A DNA stretch of 64,000 nucleotides from Porphyridium purpureum. Taxonomy: Eukaryota > Rhodophyta > Bangiophyceae > Porphyridiales > Porphyridiaceae. Both the position numbers and the translations under genes were made by a program. Every line of letters begins with the position of its first letter. The first letter of the stretch is position 1. The notes under the pieces were generated by a model. The model saw only the letters and a program-made list of their open reading frames with translations, had not been told where the DNA came from and did not search any database. Shown piece by piece: positions 47,870 through 58,972 of this stretch. The stretch is taken from positions 310,001 to 374,000 of the forward strand of contig VRMN01000008.1 of NCBI GenBank assembly GCA_008690995.1, given 5' to 3'.

Positions 47870-48687
47870 GTCAGCCATGTGCGCCCATTTTGTTCGACAG
47901 AATAACTCCAAGTGCGATGTGATTATAGCTCCGCTGCGAGACGCCGCTGCCGCTGTGGCCACGGCGTTCCACCGCCAGTGTCACATCAAGCACGCCAGCC
48001 TGGCGACATACCAGCGACAAACATTATCGCGCGCCTTCTCCACCAACCCCCACGCCACCTCTTGGTCGCGCTTTCCACTCGCGTTTCGTTTTTAACAAAT
48101 TACATTGCAATGCATTTCATTTTATGTTTTTATGATTATACGATGTGTTTTGCATAGACGGGCCTTTGATGTGCAATGCGCCAAGTTGGTCTCAAACGAG
48201 TCGTATTTAGAAAGGCGCGATCGCACTAGGCGCGCGCGCGCGCGTGTGTGTGTGTGTTTTTTGAGCGCAAGGCGCTTAGTCGATCGCGGTTGGTTTATAG
48301 TAAAACCGATTGGATTTACTAGGAACTTGCGTTTTGGGGTTGGCTGCGAGCGGACGAGAGCGTGGGGCGAAAAGTGCGGAGCGCGCGACGGTTTGCCGCC
48401 CACGAGAAGCTTGCGCGCGCGCCGCGGAGAGAGGGTGCGCACGGAGGGACGCCAAGGTGAGCTGTGCGCGTGCGTGTGCGGGTGCCGCGCGCATGCGTCT
48501 CGGCGCGCTCGGTTCCGCCAAAGGTTTCCGCGGGGGCATTGATGGTGCGAGCGTGCGAGGCGCGTTGCCGGCAACGTGATACCGGCGTGAAACCCTAATT
48601 TTCCGTGCTGCGGCTTGCCGCACGCAGTGTCTGCGCGGGCACTAGCCGGAGTCGGGATTGTGGGACAGCTGGCCAGCCCAATGAGCC
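47870..48687. other. Upstream region of the SWR1-type gene
   Basis: 818 bp with a GC/GT alternating tract at about 48226-48256 (Z-DNA-prone GCGCGC then GTGTGT). The second half is strongly GC-rich. Open frames on both strands are arginine- and alanine-rich by composition and not credible. Likely promoter and 5' leader of the remodeller gene. Confidence 0.45.
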
Positions 48688-51600
48688 ATGGACGAGCACA
48701 CGGACCAGCAGAACACTGGCGCAAGCGCGCGACACAGTGATTCTGCAGATAGGCGCACTTTTGAACCGCTACCGCTGCCACAGCACGCGAGTGGTGCGGA
48801 TGCGGCGCAAGCGGACCATCAGGTACAGACTGATGCGAGCAAAGCAGAACTCGAGCTGCAAGAAGCAGGACGGCATTTCGGCGATGATGATCAAAATAAC
48901 AATTCAGCCTCGCTGCACGGCGCGGCGTTGGCTGAGCGCGTGGTGGTCAAACTCGCCGAAGTCAGCGTGCAGGCCAGCGGAGAGCTTGAGCGGTCGGAGT
49001 TTGTTCTGAAGCAGCTAGGCATGCGGCGGATGGCGCGCTTAGCTGCGCGCCGCGCAGAGCAGCGCATGCTCGCGTATCATGCCGCCGCGTCGGCGCGAGC
49101 TGCTGACAACGAAGTTGAGGAGGATGCACTGAAGGCGCGCGCGATCATGCCGGGTGAAAAGTCAGTGCAAAGGATACCTGATGTTTCGCTGTCTTCGGTA
49201 CGACTGCTGGCGGATGCCAACGATACGAACTTGACTTTGGAGCAGCGGCTGATCATGGTCAAAGCCAGTGAGATCAACAAGCGCAACGCCGCGCTTGCAC
49301 GAGAGCGTCTCCCGCCGCAGCCTGTGCCTCCACGGGCAAAGACTCATTGGGATTACGTTCTGGATGAGATGAGCTGGATGAGCACAGACTATCGGGAAGA
49401 GTTTAAGTGGCGCAACTCGGCGCGGCGGCGGGTGAACAAAGCTGTGGCAAAATATTTCGACGAAGAAGACGAGCGGCGCGCCAGAGAGATCCGCGAGCTT
49501 CACGTTCAGCGTCGGCGAACAGCAGCTGGGGTAGCCCGGCATGTTCGTAAATTTTGGGCACAGGTGCAAGAGCTGGTCAGGTTCAAAGCTGCGCTTGAAC
49601 AAGAGCAGGTGCAGAAACGCGTGCGTGAGCAGGAGCTCGATGCGCTGCTCGATCAAACGGTCGCATTTTCGTCAAAGATTGCAGACAACTTGAATCCTTT
49701 GAAACACGAGCCTTTGCGACAAGCTGCAAAAAGATCTCAAACCAGCCGAGGCGGAGGAGACGTGTGCGAAGATCAGTCCAGCAGCAACAGCAACAACAGC
49801 AGCAACAGCAGTAGTAGTACCAGTGCGATGAATGTGTCTGATGATTATGAGGCGCCCGTCGACGAGGACGCAATGATGGATGACGAAGCAACCATGCAAG
49901 AAGCGGAGCAGTACGATATAGAACAGGAGGAGCAAGGAAATGGCGTAGCTGGTGACGTTAGCCGGAGGCGGAAGGAAGAGACCGCACAGCTCGAGCACGA
50001 AGCCGAAATGACTGTCGAAGAGCTGCTCCGCGTTCAAGGTATTGACCCAGATACGTATCTGCAGCATTCAAAGGATAAAGGCGGGCTGCGGACGGCAAAG
50101 AGTGATGCCTCGGTGCCTCGGAGCGTGCAGCGTGCAGAGCGTGCGATCGCGCCCTTATCACAAGATATAACTCAAACAAAGCGGTCGGGAAGAACTGTAC
50201 GGAGAACGGAAGCTGTTGCGGCGCTTGGTGTTGCGGGAGGGTCCAGCGATCGATCTGGCGCGGGGGAGAAAGTTGGATCTGAATCCAAATCTGGTTCTGA
50301 ATCAGTTGCAAAGAATGGCGTCGACCTCGCTGGCGTAGGAGAAGATCCAGAGTACACGGCGTCAGAAGATGGAGCGATGACGGACGACGAGCAGACTATG
50401 CAAGTTGAGGAGGAGACAGCTGCCATGCATGCACAACAAGAGGACAAGGACCTGAATATTGAGCGCGAGAATGAGCTCGAGCACCTGGCGCGTGAGTCAG
50501 AAGTTCCGCTGGAGCAGTTGTTGAAGGAGTACCTGATGCACGGCGAACCTGATTCTAGCGATGACGAACGAGCCGCCAGCAGCGATGGTAGAAGTGGCGG
50601 TGAGCGAGAGGCGACAGGGACAGACCAGGACGATGAATCCGGTCCGGAAATCGGAGAATCCACATCGATGCTGATCGCGCACAGGGAGCTCGGTAAGAAT
50701 GGAAAGAAAAAGACGGAGGAATGTGCTCCGCCAAATGAAGAAGGCACAGATATGCCGGACTCGAAAAAAGACCAATTTGGAAATTCCAGCACTGCAGACA
50801 TTGGTGAACAGTTACGACAGATTGCGGAAGAGCGTGAAATTGGGGTAACGCGGCTCCCGAGTGAGCTATTGCGTGGATCGCTGCGCAGCTACCAACATGT
50901 GGGTCTAGACTGGCTGGTAGCACTGTACAACAACCATTTGAATGGTATTTTGGCGGATGAGATGGGTCTGGGCAAGACCATTATGACGATAGCACTGTTG
51001 TGCTGGCTCGCGGTCGAACAGCATCACTGGGGTCCGCACTTGATTGTGGTCCCGACGTCGGTGATGCTTAACTGGGAGGTAGAATTGAAAAAATTCGCCC
51101 CGGGACTCAAGGTTCTGACGTACTTTGGCTCCATGCGAGAGCGCAAACTAAAGCGCCAGGGCTGGAGCAAGCACAATGCCTTCCACGTGTGCATCACCTC
51201 CTACCAGTTGGCCGTGAACGACGCAGCGATATTTCGCCGCAAAAAGTGGACATACCTCGTGCTAGACGAGGCGCAGAACATCAAAAATTTTGCGTCGTTG
51301 CGTTGGCAGACGCTCATGACCTTCAAGACCCGAAGGCGTCTTTTGCTTACAGGCACACCACTGCAGAATAGCGTCATGGAGCTTTGGAGTCTTATGCACT
51401 TTCTGATGCCGGACATCTTTAATTCGCATTCCGAGTTCAAGGCGTGGTTCAGCTCCCCGCTGAATGAGAACATCGACGTGGAAAGCGCTGATGACTGTGA
51501 TGGTGCGGCTGCCGCTGCTGCAGCAGAGAGGAAGCAAAAAGTGGCGCTGGTGGTGAAGCGGTTGCACGGAGTTCTGCGACCATTTATGCTGCGTCGGCTG

Positions 51601-54600
51601 AAGTCGCACGTCGAGCGCGGCCTTCCACCGAAGCGGGAGCAACTCGTGCGATGTACTCTTTCTAAACGTCAGCGCCTGCTGTATGAGGATTTTGTTTCAC
51701 GCGCGGACACCAAGGCTGCGCTCGCTAGTGGTAACGCCATGAGCGTGATGAACGTGTTGCTGCAGCTGCGCAAGGTGTGCAACCATCCTGACCTCTTCGA
51801 ACCGCGGCCCATTGTTAGTCCGTTTGTTCAGCGTGCGCTTTTTTATCCGATCCCCCGTCAGGCTGTGCTGGCTCTGGCCCAAAAGGACGAGTCGTATCGT
51901 GCTCTTCCTCTGTTCTTGCCAAACTACGGATTCGACCTCGCTGCGAAAGAGGCCAGTGAGCACGTTCTTTTTCGCGCTGATTCAGCGGAGCTGCGCGAAA
52001 TCAGCGCAAGCTGCGCGTCTGCAGCGGACGCGATGGAAGCCGAGGCGAAGCAGTTGTCGAAATCAGTGAATGGTAAGAGTACTTTTACAAGCTTGCTCCC
52101 TTCCGTCTCTTCTTCCGCGGCGCCAGTAGATGCATCGAGTGAGCAGGAGGACGAAGTAAGAGCTGCTGTTTTGAGCGGCCCGCAGCTCCTTGAGCACGCT
52201 CAGGATGTGGCGACGGGCTTTTCTGCGGCGATACTGCATAATCTTGCATTACTGACACGGTTGCGCGGCTCTCCGCATGCGAGCGGTGCGATATACGGTC
52301 AGCATTTGATCGAGGCCGTGTCCATCCCTCTCAAGGTATCTTCTGTATATGACAGTGATATCCATGGGGATCAGAGCGACTCCGTGTGGGACGTGATGCT
52401 GCCGCGGATGGAAGTGCGCGCCGAGCAGGCTAGAATTGTATCGGAAAAATTTGGCACTTGTGTGACTCTTGTGCGCGCCCCGATCGTGGAGTGCCGAATG
52501 ATGCGTGATTACGACTCGGCCGTGACGGTCTCGCACGCGCGAACGAATCAAGTCCAGGCGTTGAGGAATGCGCTTGACCCTTACGTTTCACTTTTTAGAG
52601 CGCAGCAGGTGCGCTCTGAGATGGCGTTGCCGGATGCGAGACTCATTCAGTGGGACTGCGGGAAGCTTCAAGCTTTGGCAGAGCTTCTGCGAAACCTTCA
52701 CGCCGGCGGACACCGCTGCTTGATCTTTTCGCAGATGACGCGCGTGCTCGATGTTCTCGAAACCTTTCTGAATCTTTACGGTTGGCGCTATCTTCGTCTT
52801 GACGGCGCGACACGCACCGACAATCGCCAGCGCCTTGTGGAGCGCTTTAACACGGACGCCAAGTTGTTTTGCATGATTTTGTCGACGCGGTCCGGCGGTG
52901 TTGGTCTAAATTTGACGGGCGCTGACTCGGTAATATTTTATGACTCCGATTGGAACCCGGCCATTGATGCACAGGCACAAGACCGCGCGCACCGTATTGG
53001 GCAGACGCGACCTGTTACCGTGTACCGCCTCGTGACAGATCGAACGGTTGAATGGAACATCATGCACAAGGCGCAGCAGAAACGAAATTTGGAGAGTCTT
53101 GTGATCTCGGACGCTGGCTTTACAACAGATAATTACGCTAGCGCAGCGCTTGAGTTTCAATCCCGTGGTACAATTGCCAGTCTTTCAAGGAATGATTCGG
53201 AGTTCCGTGGACTGCCAGACTTTGATTCGACTGGTAGCGGTGACAACGTGCTCGCGCGTCTCGCCCGAATGGACGTAGACGCAGATCTTGACGCTGGACA
53301 GGAGGAGTTGGCGCGCCAAATGCGAGAAAACGCGCTTCGAGAGAAAGAACAATTCAAGGACGATTTCGAAGGCGAGGACAGGCCAGCTGGCAACGCGCCA
53401 GGATCCACTCACCGTGACGCCGGAAAAAGCATTTCTGGAGACAAGCAGGCGAAAGTCGGCCAGCACCGTGAACCTGAGCAAGAGCCAGAGGATGCGGTTC
53501 GTATCACCGGATTGCTCAACGCGATCCAGAAGTATGCCATTCGGTACGTCGAGACGTTTGGGCTAGACGTGGACTCGTACCGCAGTATGAGTCGCAAGGG
53601 TACCCTGAAGCGCGTGCGCGACGGCGGAGGTCCAATCGCTGGCGAAAGTGCCTTGACCGGAGAAATGGAAGAAGCAGAAAGATCGGAGGCATCCGATGAC
53701 GAAGATGAAGTTCGAAGTGGGCAGCACGGCGCAAAGTCACTAGCAAAGGGGGAAGCGCGTCACAAAAGGCGCAAACACAGAAGTGGCGACCAATTGAATG
53801 GAAGTGAAAATAACCATGCGGTAGCCTCAGAATGGAAGGGAAACGATGACTTGGTATATGAAATTGATGTATCTGATCGCGCAACAAGGACAGACTATTT
53901 AAAAGCGCGGACGGACCCCGTCGTACGAAAAGGAGGAAAGGATGAATCGGCAGGAGCGCACAGTGTTCATGGTACGCATCAGCTTAACCTTTTCTTGCCG
54001 CTGCGAGACGGAGGTCCGGAAGAAATGGTTGGGTTCACATTGAGCTGTCCCAGCCCAGCAGCGGTTGGATCTTATGGAGTTTCAAGCGGAAGTCATTACT
54101 TTGTGTACTGTCACCACGGCTTAGGATATGGTCGATATGGCACGGTCAGTGCAGAAGACGCGGCGTTCTTTCGACACGCGTACGCCCGGCTCAGCCGAAT
54201 GCCCCACTTGGCCACAAGCGTACAACGTGAGACAGCCGCAAGGCGAATGGTGGCGCTTGCCAAGCGGGATGCCAAAGTGGGAGCCGCATCTTCACACAAT
54301 GTGGCTCCGATTCAGGGTAACCCCGCCCAAGAAGGAGCCCCGCGGCGGGAGCTGGTGCCCTCGACCCAGGGGCATGTTCACGGTACATCCGGGGTATCTG
54401 GAGCTTCTGGAGCATCAACGTCGTCAAGTCTGAAGTCGGCGAACAGCAATGGAGCCATGTTAGGAATATCGTCGGTGAAGGGTCTCAAAGGCCCTGCTGG
54501 AAGTAGTATCCTCAAATCCTCTCGGGCTTCCGCCCCGTGGACAGAGCAGGAGGACCGCGCATTAGTGTATCGCGTGCTTCTTGCCAATCCACCTCTTAGC

Positions 54601-56250
54601 ATGCCCGTGGCGGCACACATGATTGGCTTGTGGAACGGAGACCGTGTCAGGGGCACCTTCAACTGTGTGACGACACCGAATAGTGGCATCGTCAGTGGCG
54701 TTCGTGCTGCTGCAGGGCGTGGCGGTACGGGAACAAGGACTGCAGCGGAATGTGAGGAGCGACTGCGTGTGCTGCATCAGCATCTTATGGATCGCCGCGA
54801 GTGGGCTCCCGATGCCGTCATTGCTGCGCTTCACCGCAACACCGGTCAGACTGCAACAAGTAGTGGGATCGCGAGCAAGGAGCAGCTTCACCAACGTGAT
54901 GAACTGATTCCGGCGATCTTTGCGAGACTGCTCCCATCTACTATGCCTAAACATATGATCCCAGCTTCGATGCTGCTCCTAGACACTGGGGGCGAACAGC
55001 ATCAGAAGGCGCCCCTTGTAGCGCATGACTCGCATGCAGACGCCAAGGCAGCAATGGAAGCAAATAGCGCAATTGTCAAGGTGGCCGACCCAACGGACTC
55101 GAAGGTGAGTGTGGCCGTCGTGAGCCGACACGCGGCGGCGCAGTTTCAAGCGCAGAACGAAAATGCGAGTTCGCCTATGCACTTGCATCGACCGGGGTTC
55201 AAAGTGGACGAATGCGCGTCTCGACGCCGTGTCCTCAGCAAGAGCGGGAGCTACCCGGAACATCGGCTCAAAGCACTCAAGGCGAGTATTGCATCCGCTG
55301 CATACGTCGCGAGCCAGGCGGCTGCAGCCACAGGCTTTGGCGGCGTATACGCCGCGCACTTTGCGCAAGAGCACCGTGGCATGCGCCCTGGTATTGTCGG
55401 TGCCGCTGCGGCTGGCGGACCGCTGCAGCCACCCAAGGCGCTTGACGCGACAGTTGGTGGAATGACTCAGAGGACCAGTTCAGAAGTGGCTGCGAGGGCA
55501 GGCGTGGGTGCATCACCAGGGACGTCTGCTCCGTTGAAGCGTCCAGGGATCATGGGAAGCAGTGGCAGCGGCAGTGGCCAGCTGGTCCCGTCGGTGCGCG
55601 CTTCGGTACTTCCTGGCGCTACTGGTGGCGCTAATGCTGCGGCGGCCATGAAAGTTCCACCGCTGAATGGAACGGCGAAAGGCGCGAAAACCGTGAAGGC
55701 TGGAGCAGCAGGTAGCAGCGTGTCGAAAAAGCGGGCAATTTCTGACATCAGTAAGGCAGGAGCCGCAGGGGGTGGAAACAGCACAGTTCCAAGTACCCTG
55801 GCAAGTGGAGGTGTTGGTGGGAAGGGCAATAGTGGAAAAATGCAAGGAAAGAGTGCAGGACAGGCCGCAGAGCTGCCTTCGGCAGCCAAGATGCATCTTC
55901 AGTCGCAGACGAACAACAACCTTCAGGCCACGTCGCACGCCGCGGGAACCAAGAATGCTGCTTCGTCTTCGGCTGGTTCTGCGCCGTCACCCGTCGGACA
56001 GCCTCTTGTAAGTGGCAGCCACCCCTCTGCTGCTTCGGCCACAGGTGGAGGATCTGCGACGGGTGTAGGCAAGGGTGGTTCCGCTCCTGCCGCCGGAGCT
56101 TCGCTTGCGAGTGAAAGCGCGAACGCGATTACGAGCCCGAATGCTATGGCGTCCTTGCCTGGTTCCACCAAGGCGGCTACTGTACAAAAGCCCACAGGGC
56201 CGAATGGGCGCGTCGTGAAGAAGACCGAGGCGAATGACACAACTAAGTGA
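48688..56250 (+). CDS. SWR1: SWR1/SRCAP/PIE1-type chromatin-remodelling ATPase
   Basis: 2,520 residues in one frame from ATG 48688. An HSA domain (about 210-330, KTHWDYVLDEMSWMSTDYRE) recruits actin and Arp4 in known complexes. After a long acidic region come the SNF2 lobes: DEMGLGKT (about 757), DEAQNIKN (about 860), RRLLLTGTPLQN, then an insertion of about 290 residues between the two lobes (about 1036-1326), and finally SRSGGVGLNLTGAD (about 1404) and QDRAHRIGQ (about 1432). The split ATPase with that insertion is diagnostic of the INO80/SWR1 class, and with HSA it indicates SWR1, which exchanges H2A for H2A.Z. A SANT-like segment (APWTEQEDRALVYRVLLANP, about 1949) matches the C-terminal SANT of EP400 and PIE1. 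The last 550 residues are Ala/Gly/Ser-rich and disordered. Confidence 0.93.
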   Translation: MDEHTDQQNTGASARHSDSADRRTFEPLPLPQHASGADAAQADHQVQTDASKAELELQEAGRHFGDDDQNNNSASLHGAALAERVVVKLAEVSVQASGELERSEFVLKQLGMRRMARLAARRAEQRMLAYHAAASARAADNEVEEDALKARAIMPGEKSVQRIPDVSLSSVRLLADANDTNLTLEQRLIMVKASEINKRNAALARERLPPQPVPPRAKTHWDYVLDEMSWMSTDYREEFKWRNSARRRVNKAVAKYFDEEDERRAREIRELHVQRRRTAAGVARHVRKFWAQVQELVRFKAALEQEQVQKRVREQELDALLDQTVAFSSKIADNLNPLKHEPLRQAAKRSQTSRGGGDVCEDQSSSNSNNSSNSSSSTSAMNVSDDYEAPVDEDAMMDDEATMQEAEQYDIEQEEQGNGVAGDVSRRRKEETAQLEHEAEMTVEELLRVQGIDPDTYLQHSKDKGGLRTAKSDASVPRSVQRAERAIAPLSQDITQTKRSGRTVRRTEAVAALGVAGGSSDRSGAGEKVGSESKSGSESVAKNGVDLAGVGEDPEYTASEDGAMTDDEQTMQVEEETAAMHAQQEDKDLNIERENELEHLARESEVPLEQLLKEYLMHGEPDSSDDERAASSDGRSGGEREATGTDQDDESGPEIGESTSMLIAHRELGKNGKKKTEECAPPNEEGTDMPDSKKDQFGNSSTADIGEQLRQIAEEREIGVTRLPSELLRGSLRSYQHVGLDWLVALYNNHLNGILADEMGLGKTIMTIALLCWLAVEQHHWGPHLIVVPTSVMLNWEVELKKFAPGLKVLTYFGSMRERKLKRQGWSKHNAFHVCITSYQLAVNDAAIFRRKKWTYLVLDEAQNIKNFASLRWQTLMTFKTRRRLLLTGTPLQNSVMELWSLMHFLMPDIFNSHSEFKAWFSSPLNENIDVESADDCDGAAAAAAAERKQKVALVVKRLHGVLRPFMLRRLKSHVERGLPPKREQLVRCTLSKRQRLLYEDFVSRADTKAALASGNAMSVMNVLLQLRKVCNHPDLFEPRPIVSPFVQRALFYPIPRQAVLALAQKDESYRALPLFLPNYGFDLAAKEASEHVLFRADSAELREISASCASAADAMEAEAKQLSKSVNGKSTFTSLLPSVSSSAAPVDASSEQEDEVRAAVLSGPQLLEHAQDVATGFSAAILHNLALLTRLRGSPHASGAIYGQHLIEAVSIPLKVSSVYDSDIHGDQSDSVWDVMLPRMEVRAEQARIVSEKFGTCVTLVRAPIVECRMMRDYDSAVTVSHARTNQVQALRNALDPYVSLFRAQQVRSEMALPDARLIQWDCGKLQALAELLRNLHAGGHRCLIFSQMTRVLDVLETFLNLYGWRYLRLDGATRTDNRQRLVERFNTDAKLFCMILSTRSGGVGLNLTGADSVIFYDSDWNPAIDAQAQDRAHRIGQTRPVTVYRLVTDRTVEWNIMHKAQQKRNLESLVISDAGFTTDNYASAALEFQSRGTIASLSRNDSEFRGLPDFDSTGSGDNVLARLARMDVDADLDAGQEELARQMRENALREKEQFKDDFEGEDRPAGNAPGSTHRDAGKSISGDKQAKVGQHREPEQEPEDAVRITGLLNAIQKYAIRYVETFGLDVDSYRSMSRKGTLKRVRDGGGPIAGESALTGEMEEAERSEASDDEDEVRSGQHGAKSLAKGEARHKRRKHRSGDQLNGSENNHAVASEWKGNDDLVYEIDVSDRATRTDYLKARTDPVVRKGGKDESAGAHSVHGTHQLNLFLPLRDGGPEEMVGFTLSCPSPAAVGSYGVSSGSHYFVYCHHGLGYGRYGTVSAEDAAFFRHAYARLSRMPHLATSVQRETAARRMVALAKRDAKVGAASSHNVAPIQGNPAQEGAPRRELVPSTQGHVHGTSGVSGASGASTSSSLKSANSNGAMLGISSVKGLKGPAGSSILKSSRASAPWTEQEDRALVYRVLLANPPLSMPVAAHMIGLWNGDRVRGTFNCVTTPNSGIVSGVRAAAGRGGTGTRTAAECEERLRVLHQHLMDRREWAPDAVIAALHRNTGQTATSSGIASKEQLHQRDELIPAIFARLLPSTMPKHMIPASMLLLDTGGEQHQKAPLVAHDSHADAKAAMEANSAIVKVADPTDSKVSVAVVSRHAAAQFQAQNENASSPMHLHRPGFKVDECASRRRVLSKSGSYPEHRLKALKASIASAAYVASQAAAATGFGGVYAAHFAQEHRGMRPGIVGAAAAGGPLQPPKALDATVGGMTQRTSSEVAARAGVGASPGTSAPLKRPGIMGSSGSGSGQLVPSVRASVLPGATGGANAAAAMKVPPLNGTAKGAKTVKAGAAGSSVSKKRAISDISKAGAAGGGNSTVPSTLASGGVGGKGNSGKMQGKSAGQAAELPSAAKMHLQSQTNNNLQATSHAAGTKNAASSSAGSAPSPVGQPLVSGSHPSAASATGGGSATGVGKGGSAPAAGASLASESANAITSPNAMASLPGSTKAATVQKPTGPNGRVVKKTEANDTTK

Positions 56251-58972
56251 GCATTAGGTTTAATTCTTCGTTGTGTAATACAGGTTCTGATGACTAATAC
56301 CATTTTTCTGGATTCTGCGCGTGCGCGTCTGTCCCATCCCTAAAATCCCCCAACGCCATCGCGAAATCCAAAAGGACTCACAAGACAAGAAAGAAATGGC
56401 GAGAAAACGGAAGTTCTTGGTCTTCAGGTCGTAACCTCTCCGTTTCCCACTCCTCGGTGGGGTCACGAACATAAATGGCGTCATCGCCTTCGCCATCGTC
56501 TGAAAATTACGAAGAGCAAGCACCAAACATGTAAATCGGAGTGCCCGGCGCCCCGGAGTTCCAGAGGAAAATACTGCAGCCGCCCTTGACATCACGGTTC
56601 AAGACTGCACCTCAAGGAGCAGAGCCACAATTGCAAAATTCGGCACGTCCCACTTGTGCCCTCATTGTATGGAAAGCAAGATGCAGGCCTTGGACGTGCG
56701 CATCATAGTGACGATTGCGGCTCCGACGTCGAGATGCCTACTCCTGGAGATGAGGTCTTGCTTGAAGCGTGAGTTCGCCGAGGTGATTTTCTTTCCAATG
56801 GCTTTGAAACGGGTCTTCCTTTTCTTCCACTTGGCCATCTGGGAGGCCTCAAACGAGAGTGAGAGTATAAGGTCTTGGTAATTGACCAGTAGATTGGCCA
56901 GCTGTACGTGAACTCCGTTGAGAAGATTACCAATCCTAATCCTGGCGCTGGCTTGGGTTGGATCTCTGGCAATCTCAATGGCGTTAGAAGGACTGCAGCG
57001 CCTCATCAACTTCCGACGGGCTGACCGCCACCATCCACGGAGCTGTTCGCAAGATCGGCTGGTCGAAGCACCTGCAGCATCTAATTTTCTTCATGATTTC
57101 ACTATCTCCCACCTGGAGGCTTCCCACGTTGCCGACGTCCTAGACTACCTTCAATGTCCTGTTTCCCCGGTCCAACAAGTCCGTGCTGATGTCCGGGTAT
57201 TCGTGGCCTATTTCAGCCCCTCGGTCTTCCCCAATCCTCGAGGAGGGACTATGGGCATGACCATCTTTAAGCATCTCACGGGACTGCGGACCTACTTGGG
57301 TCTCTTAGACAAAGTATTCCCCAAATCGGTTTCACCGGAGACTGCCCGCTATTCAGATGGACTCGTCATGGCCGTAGCTCTTTTCTCCCCTCTGTTTCAT
57401 GGGCTGGTCATGTGCCTGGAGCTTCATGTGGATCTCGTGCATCCGATGCAATCTGTCCGTTCATTCATTGCACAGTTTATGGAAGACATAATGTCACTTG
57501 GAATTCCATTCACTCCTTAGGTTGACACGACGTGTTCAAATTCCACGATGCTCTCTGATTCCAAAGAAGAATCCTGAAGTTGCCTTTCGCGGGTTCCATT
57601 GGCATTGCAAGTCTAATACCCATTCAATGCTCCCAAAATCTTTCGTGGCCGTGTTTCTTACGCCGCAGGACTCGCCCCTCAGCTTCAGATTCGCCTCGCC
57701 GGCCCGAACTTTTTCATTGAGGATTCTTGAAGTCGAGTATTTGGTCCAGCAAACAGTCTCTCCTTCGGCATGTTCGACCCATTATTTCTTCCTTTCCTGC
57801 GCATTGCTACAGTTGTCAACGCGGTGGTTATATGTTCACCTCAGACGCTCATCGCCTTTCTCAACGCCTCGCCCTAGCTTGCGCTTCAGGGATGGAGCTT
57901 CAGCACGGTGGCAATGATCGTGTTGCCTAGGTCCTTGGTCGTCTCCTTCGTCCGTGCCCTGGTCCGGCGCGTTTACTGGCGTCTTCTTGTGGGGTGGGAA
58001 ACCATCCTCAGTCCATTATTTTTTGGCCTTGAAATACTGCAAATGGTCATTAAACCGGCATCCAGATCCTGCGTCTTTGTTCCCGTCCCCGACCCCGGAT
58101 TCCGAATCGACAATATCCGATACAATGGAGAGCAAGGTCTCGCACCTGGCTAGTGCCCGTTTCACCATATCGACTCCAAACCTGGCGAGCATGCGTATAA
58201 AAAGTTACCGACAAAGTCTGCCCCGAGAGCGTCGAGAGACGTGAAGAGACGTCCGTATCTTAAGCTCCGGCCAGAGCCGCGGTCTTGGATGATCCTCTCG
58301 TGGTCAGCACAAGCATGTTGGACGAACTTGACATGCCGTTCGAGATGGCCTGCCTTCTTGTGCTGGAAGAAAGAAATTAAGACGCACAGGATGGCCAGCC
58401 TGCTCCTCGGGCTCTCCGACCTGTCATCGGCCAAGATTAGAGAGAGGTCAAATGCGAACCTTCAGTTCGAGTCGGTGTCCTTATATTCGGCCGCCACAGT
58501 GCTGCCGATCCTGACGCTCCTGACGCTCCTGACGCTCCTGACGCTCCTGACGCTCCTGACGCTCCTCATCTTGCAATCTTTCGCGCAGAGCAACATAATG
58601 TTCCTGAACACCCAACCCTTCTGCACGATTGCAGCAGAGGCACCGTATTGGCTTTGTCGGGCGCTTGCCTTCGTGCTCGGTAGCCTGGTCTCGAAAAAAT
58701 TCCTGCGCTCCTCTCCCCAGCTTTCTTCCGGTGACTTGGCTCTCATTCGTTCTAGCGACGTTCCTGCCAGACCACCAGGTTGAGACGCGTTTCTCGGTCT
58801 GCCCAATGGCCCTTCGCATTCCATGCGTCATGTTGCACGCGTTCCATCAGCGGTCCAAGAGAGTCACCAAGACGACACTCGAAAATTTCCTTGGCGGACG
58901 CCGAGCATGTCCTTTCAGCAGGTGACTGTTGGATATTCTCGCAAGCTCCTGGGATAGAAGAGCGACGCATGA
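56251..58972. other. 2.7-kb non-genic region with decayed minus-strand coding
   Basis: No intact gene. Several minus-strand stretches look like broken protein coding: 58481-58831 (KPIRCLCCNRAEGLGVQEHY, with a charged ERQ repeat), 58162-58434 and 56662-57009 (LANLLVNYQDLILSLSFEAS). They are short and in different frames. The parent family is not recognisable; an old mobile element or a dead host gene are both possible. Plus-strand frames (56918-57520, 57498-57917, 58241-58783) appear to be shadows. The last bases should hold the BRR2 promoter. Confidence 0.4.
58511..58564. repeat. Six-copy tandem repeat of CTGACGCTC
   Basis: Six exact head-to-tail copies of a 9-bp unit. On the minus strand the unit encodes an ERQ tripeptide repeat inside a decayed frame; on the plus strand it encodes LTL. 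Confidence 0.95.

Noticed and set aside
48105-48781. Frames on both strands before the SWR1-type gene
   Set aside because: Arginine/alanine composition follows from local high GC and a GT repeat; they overlap each other and the true start.
56918-57520. 200-codon plus-strand frame in the 56-59 kb gap
   Set aside because: No domain, mixed composition, and it opposes minus-strand remnants that look more protein-like.
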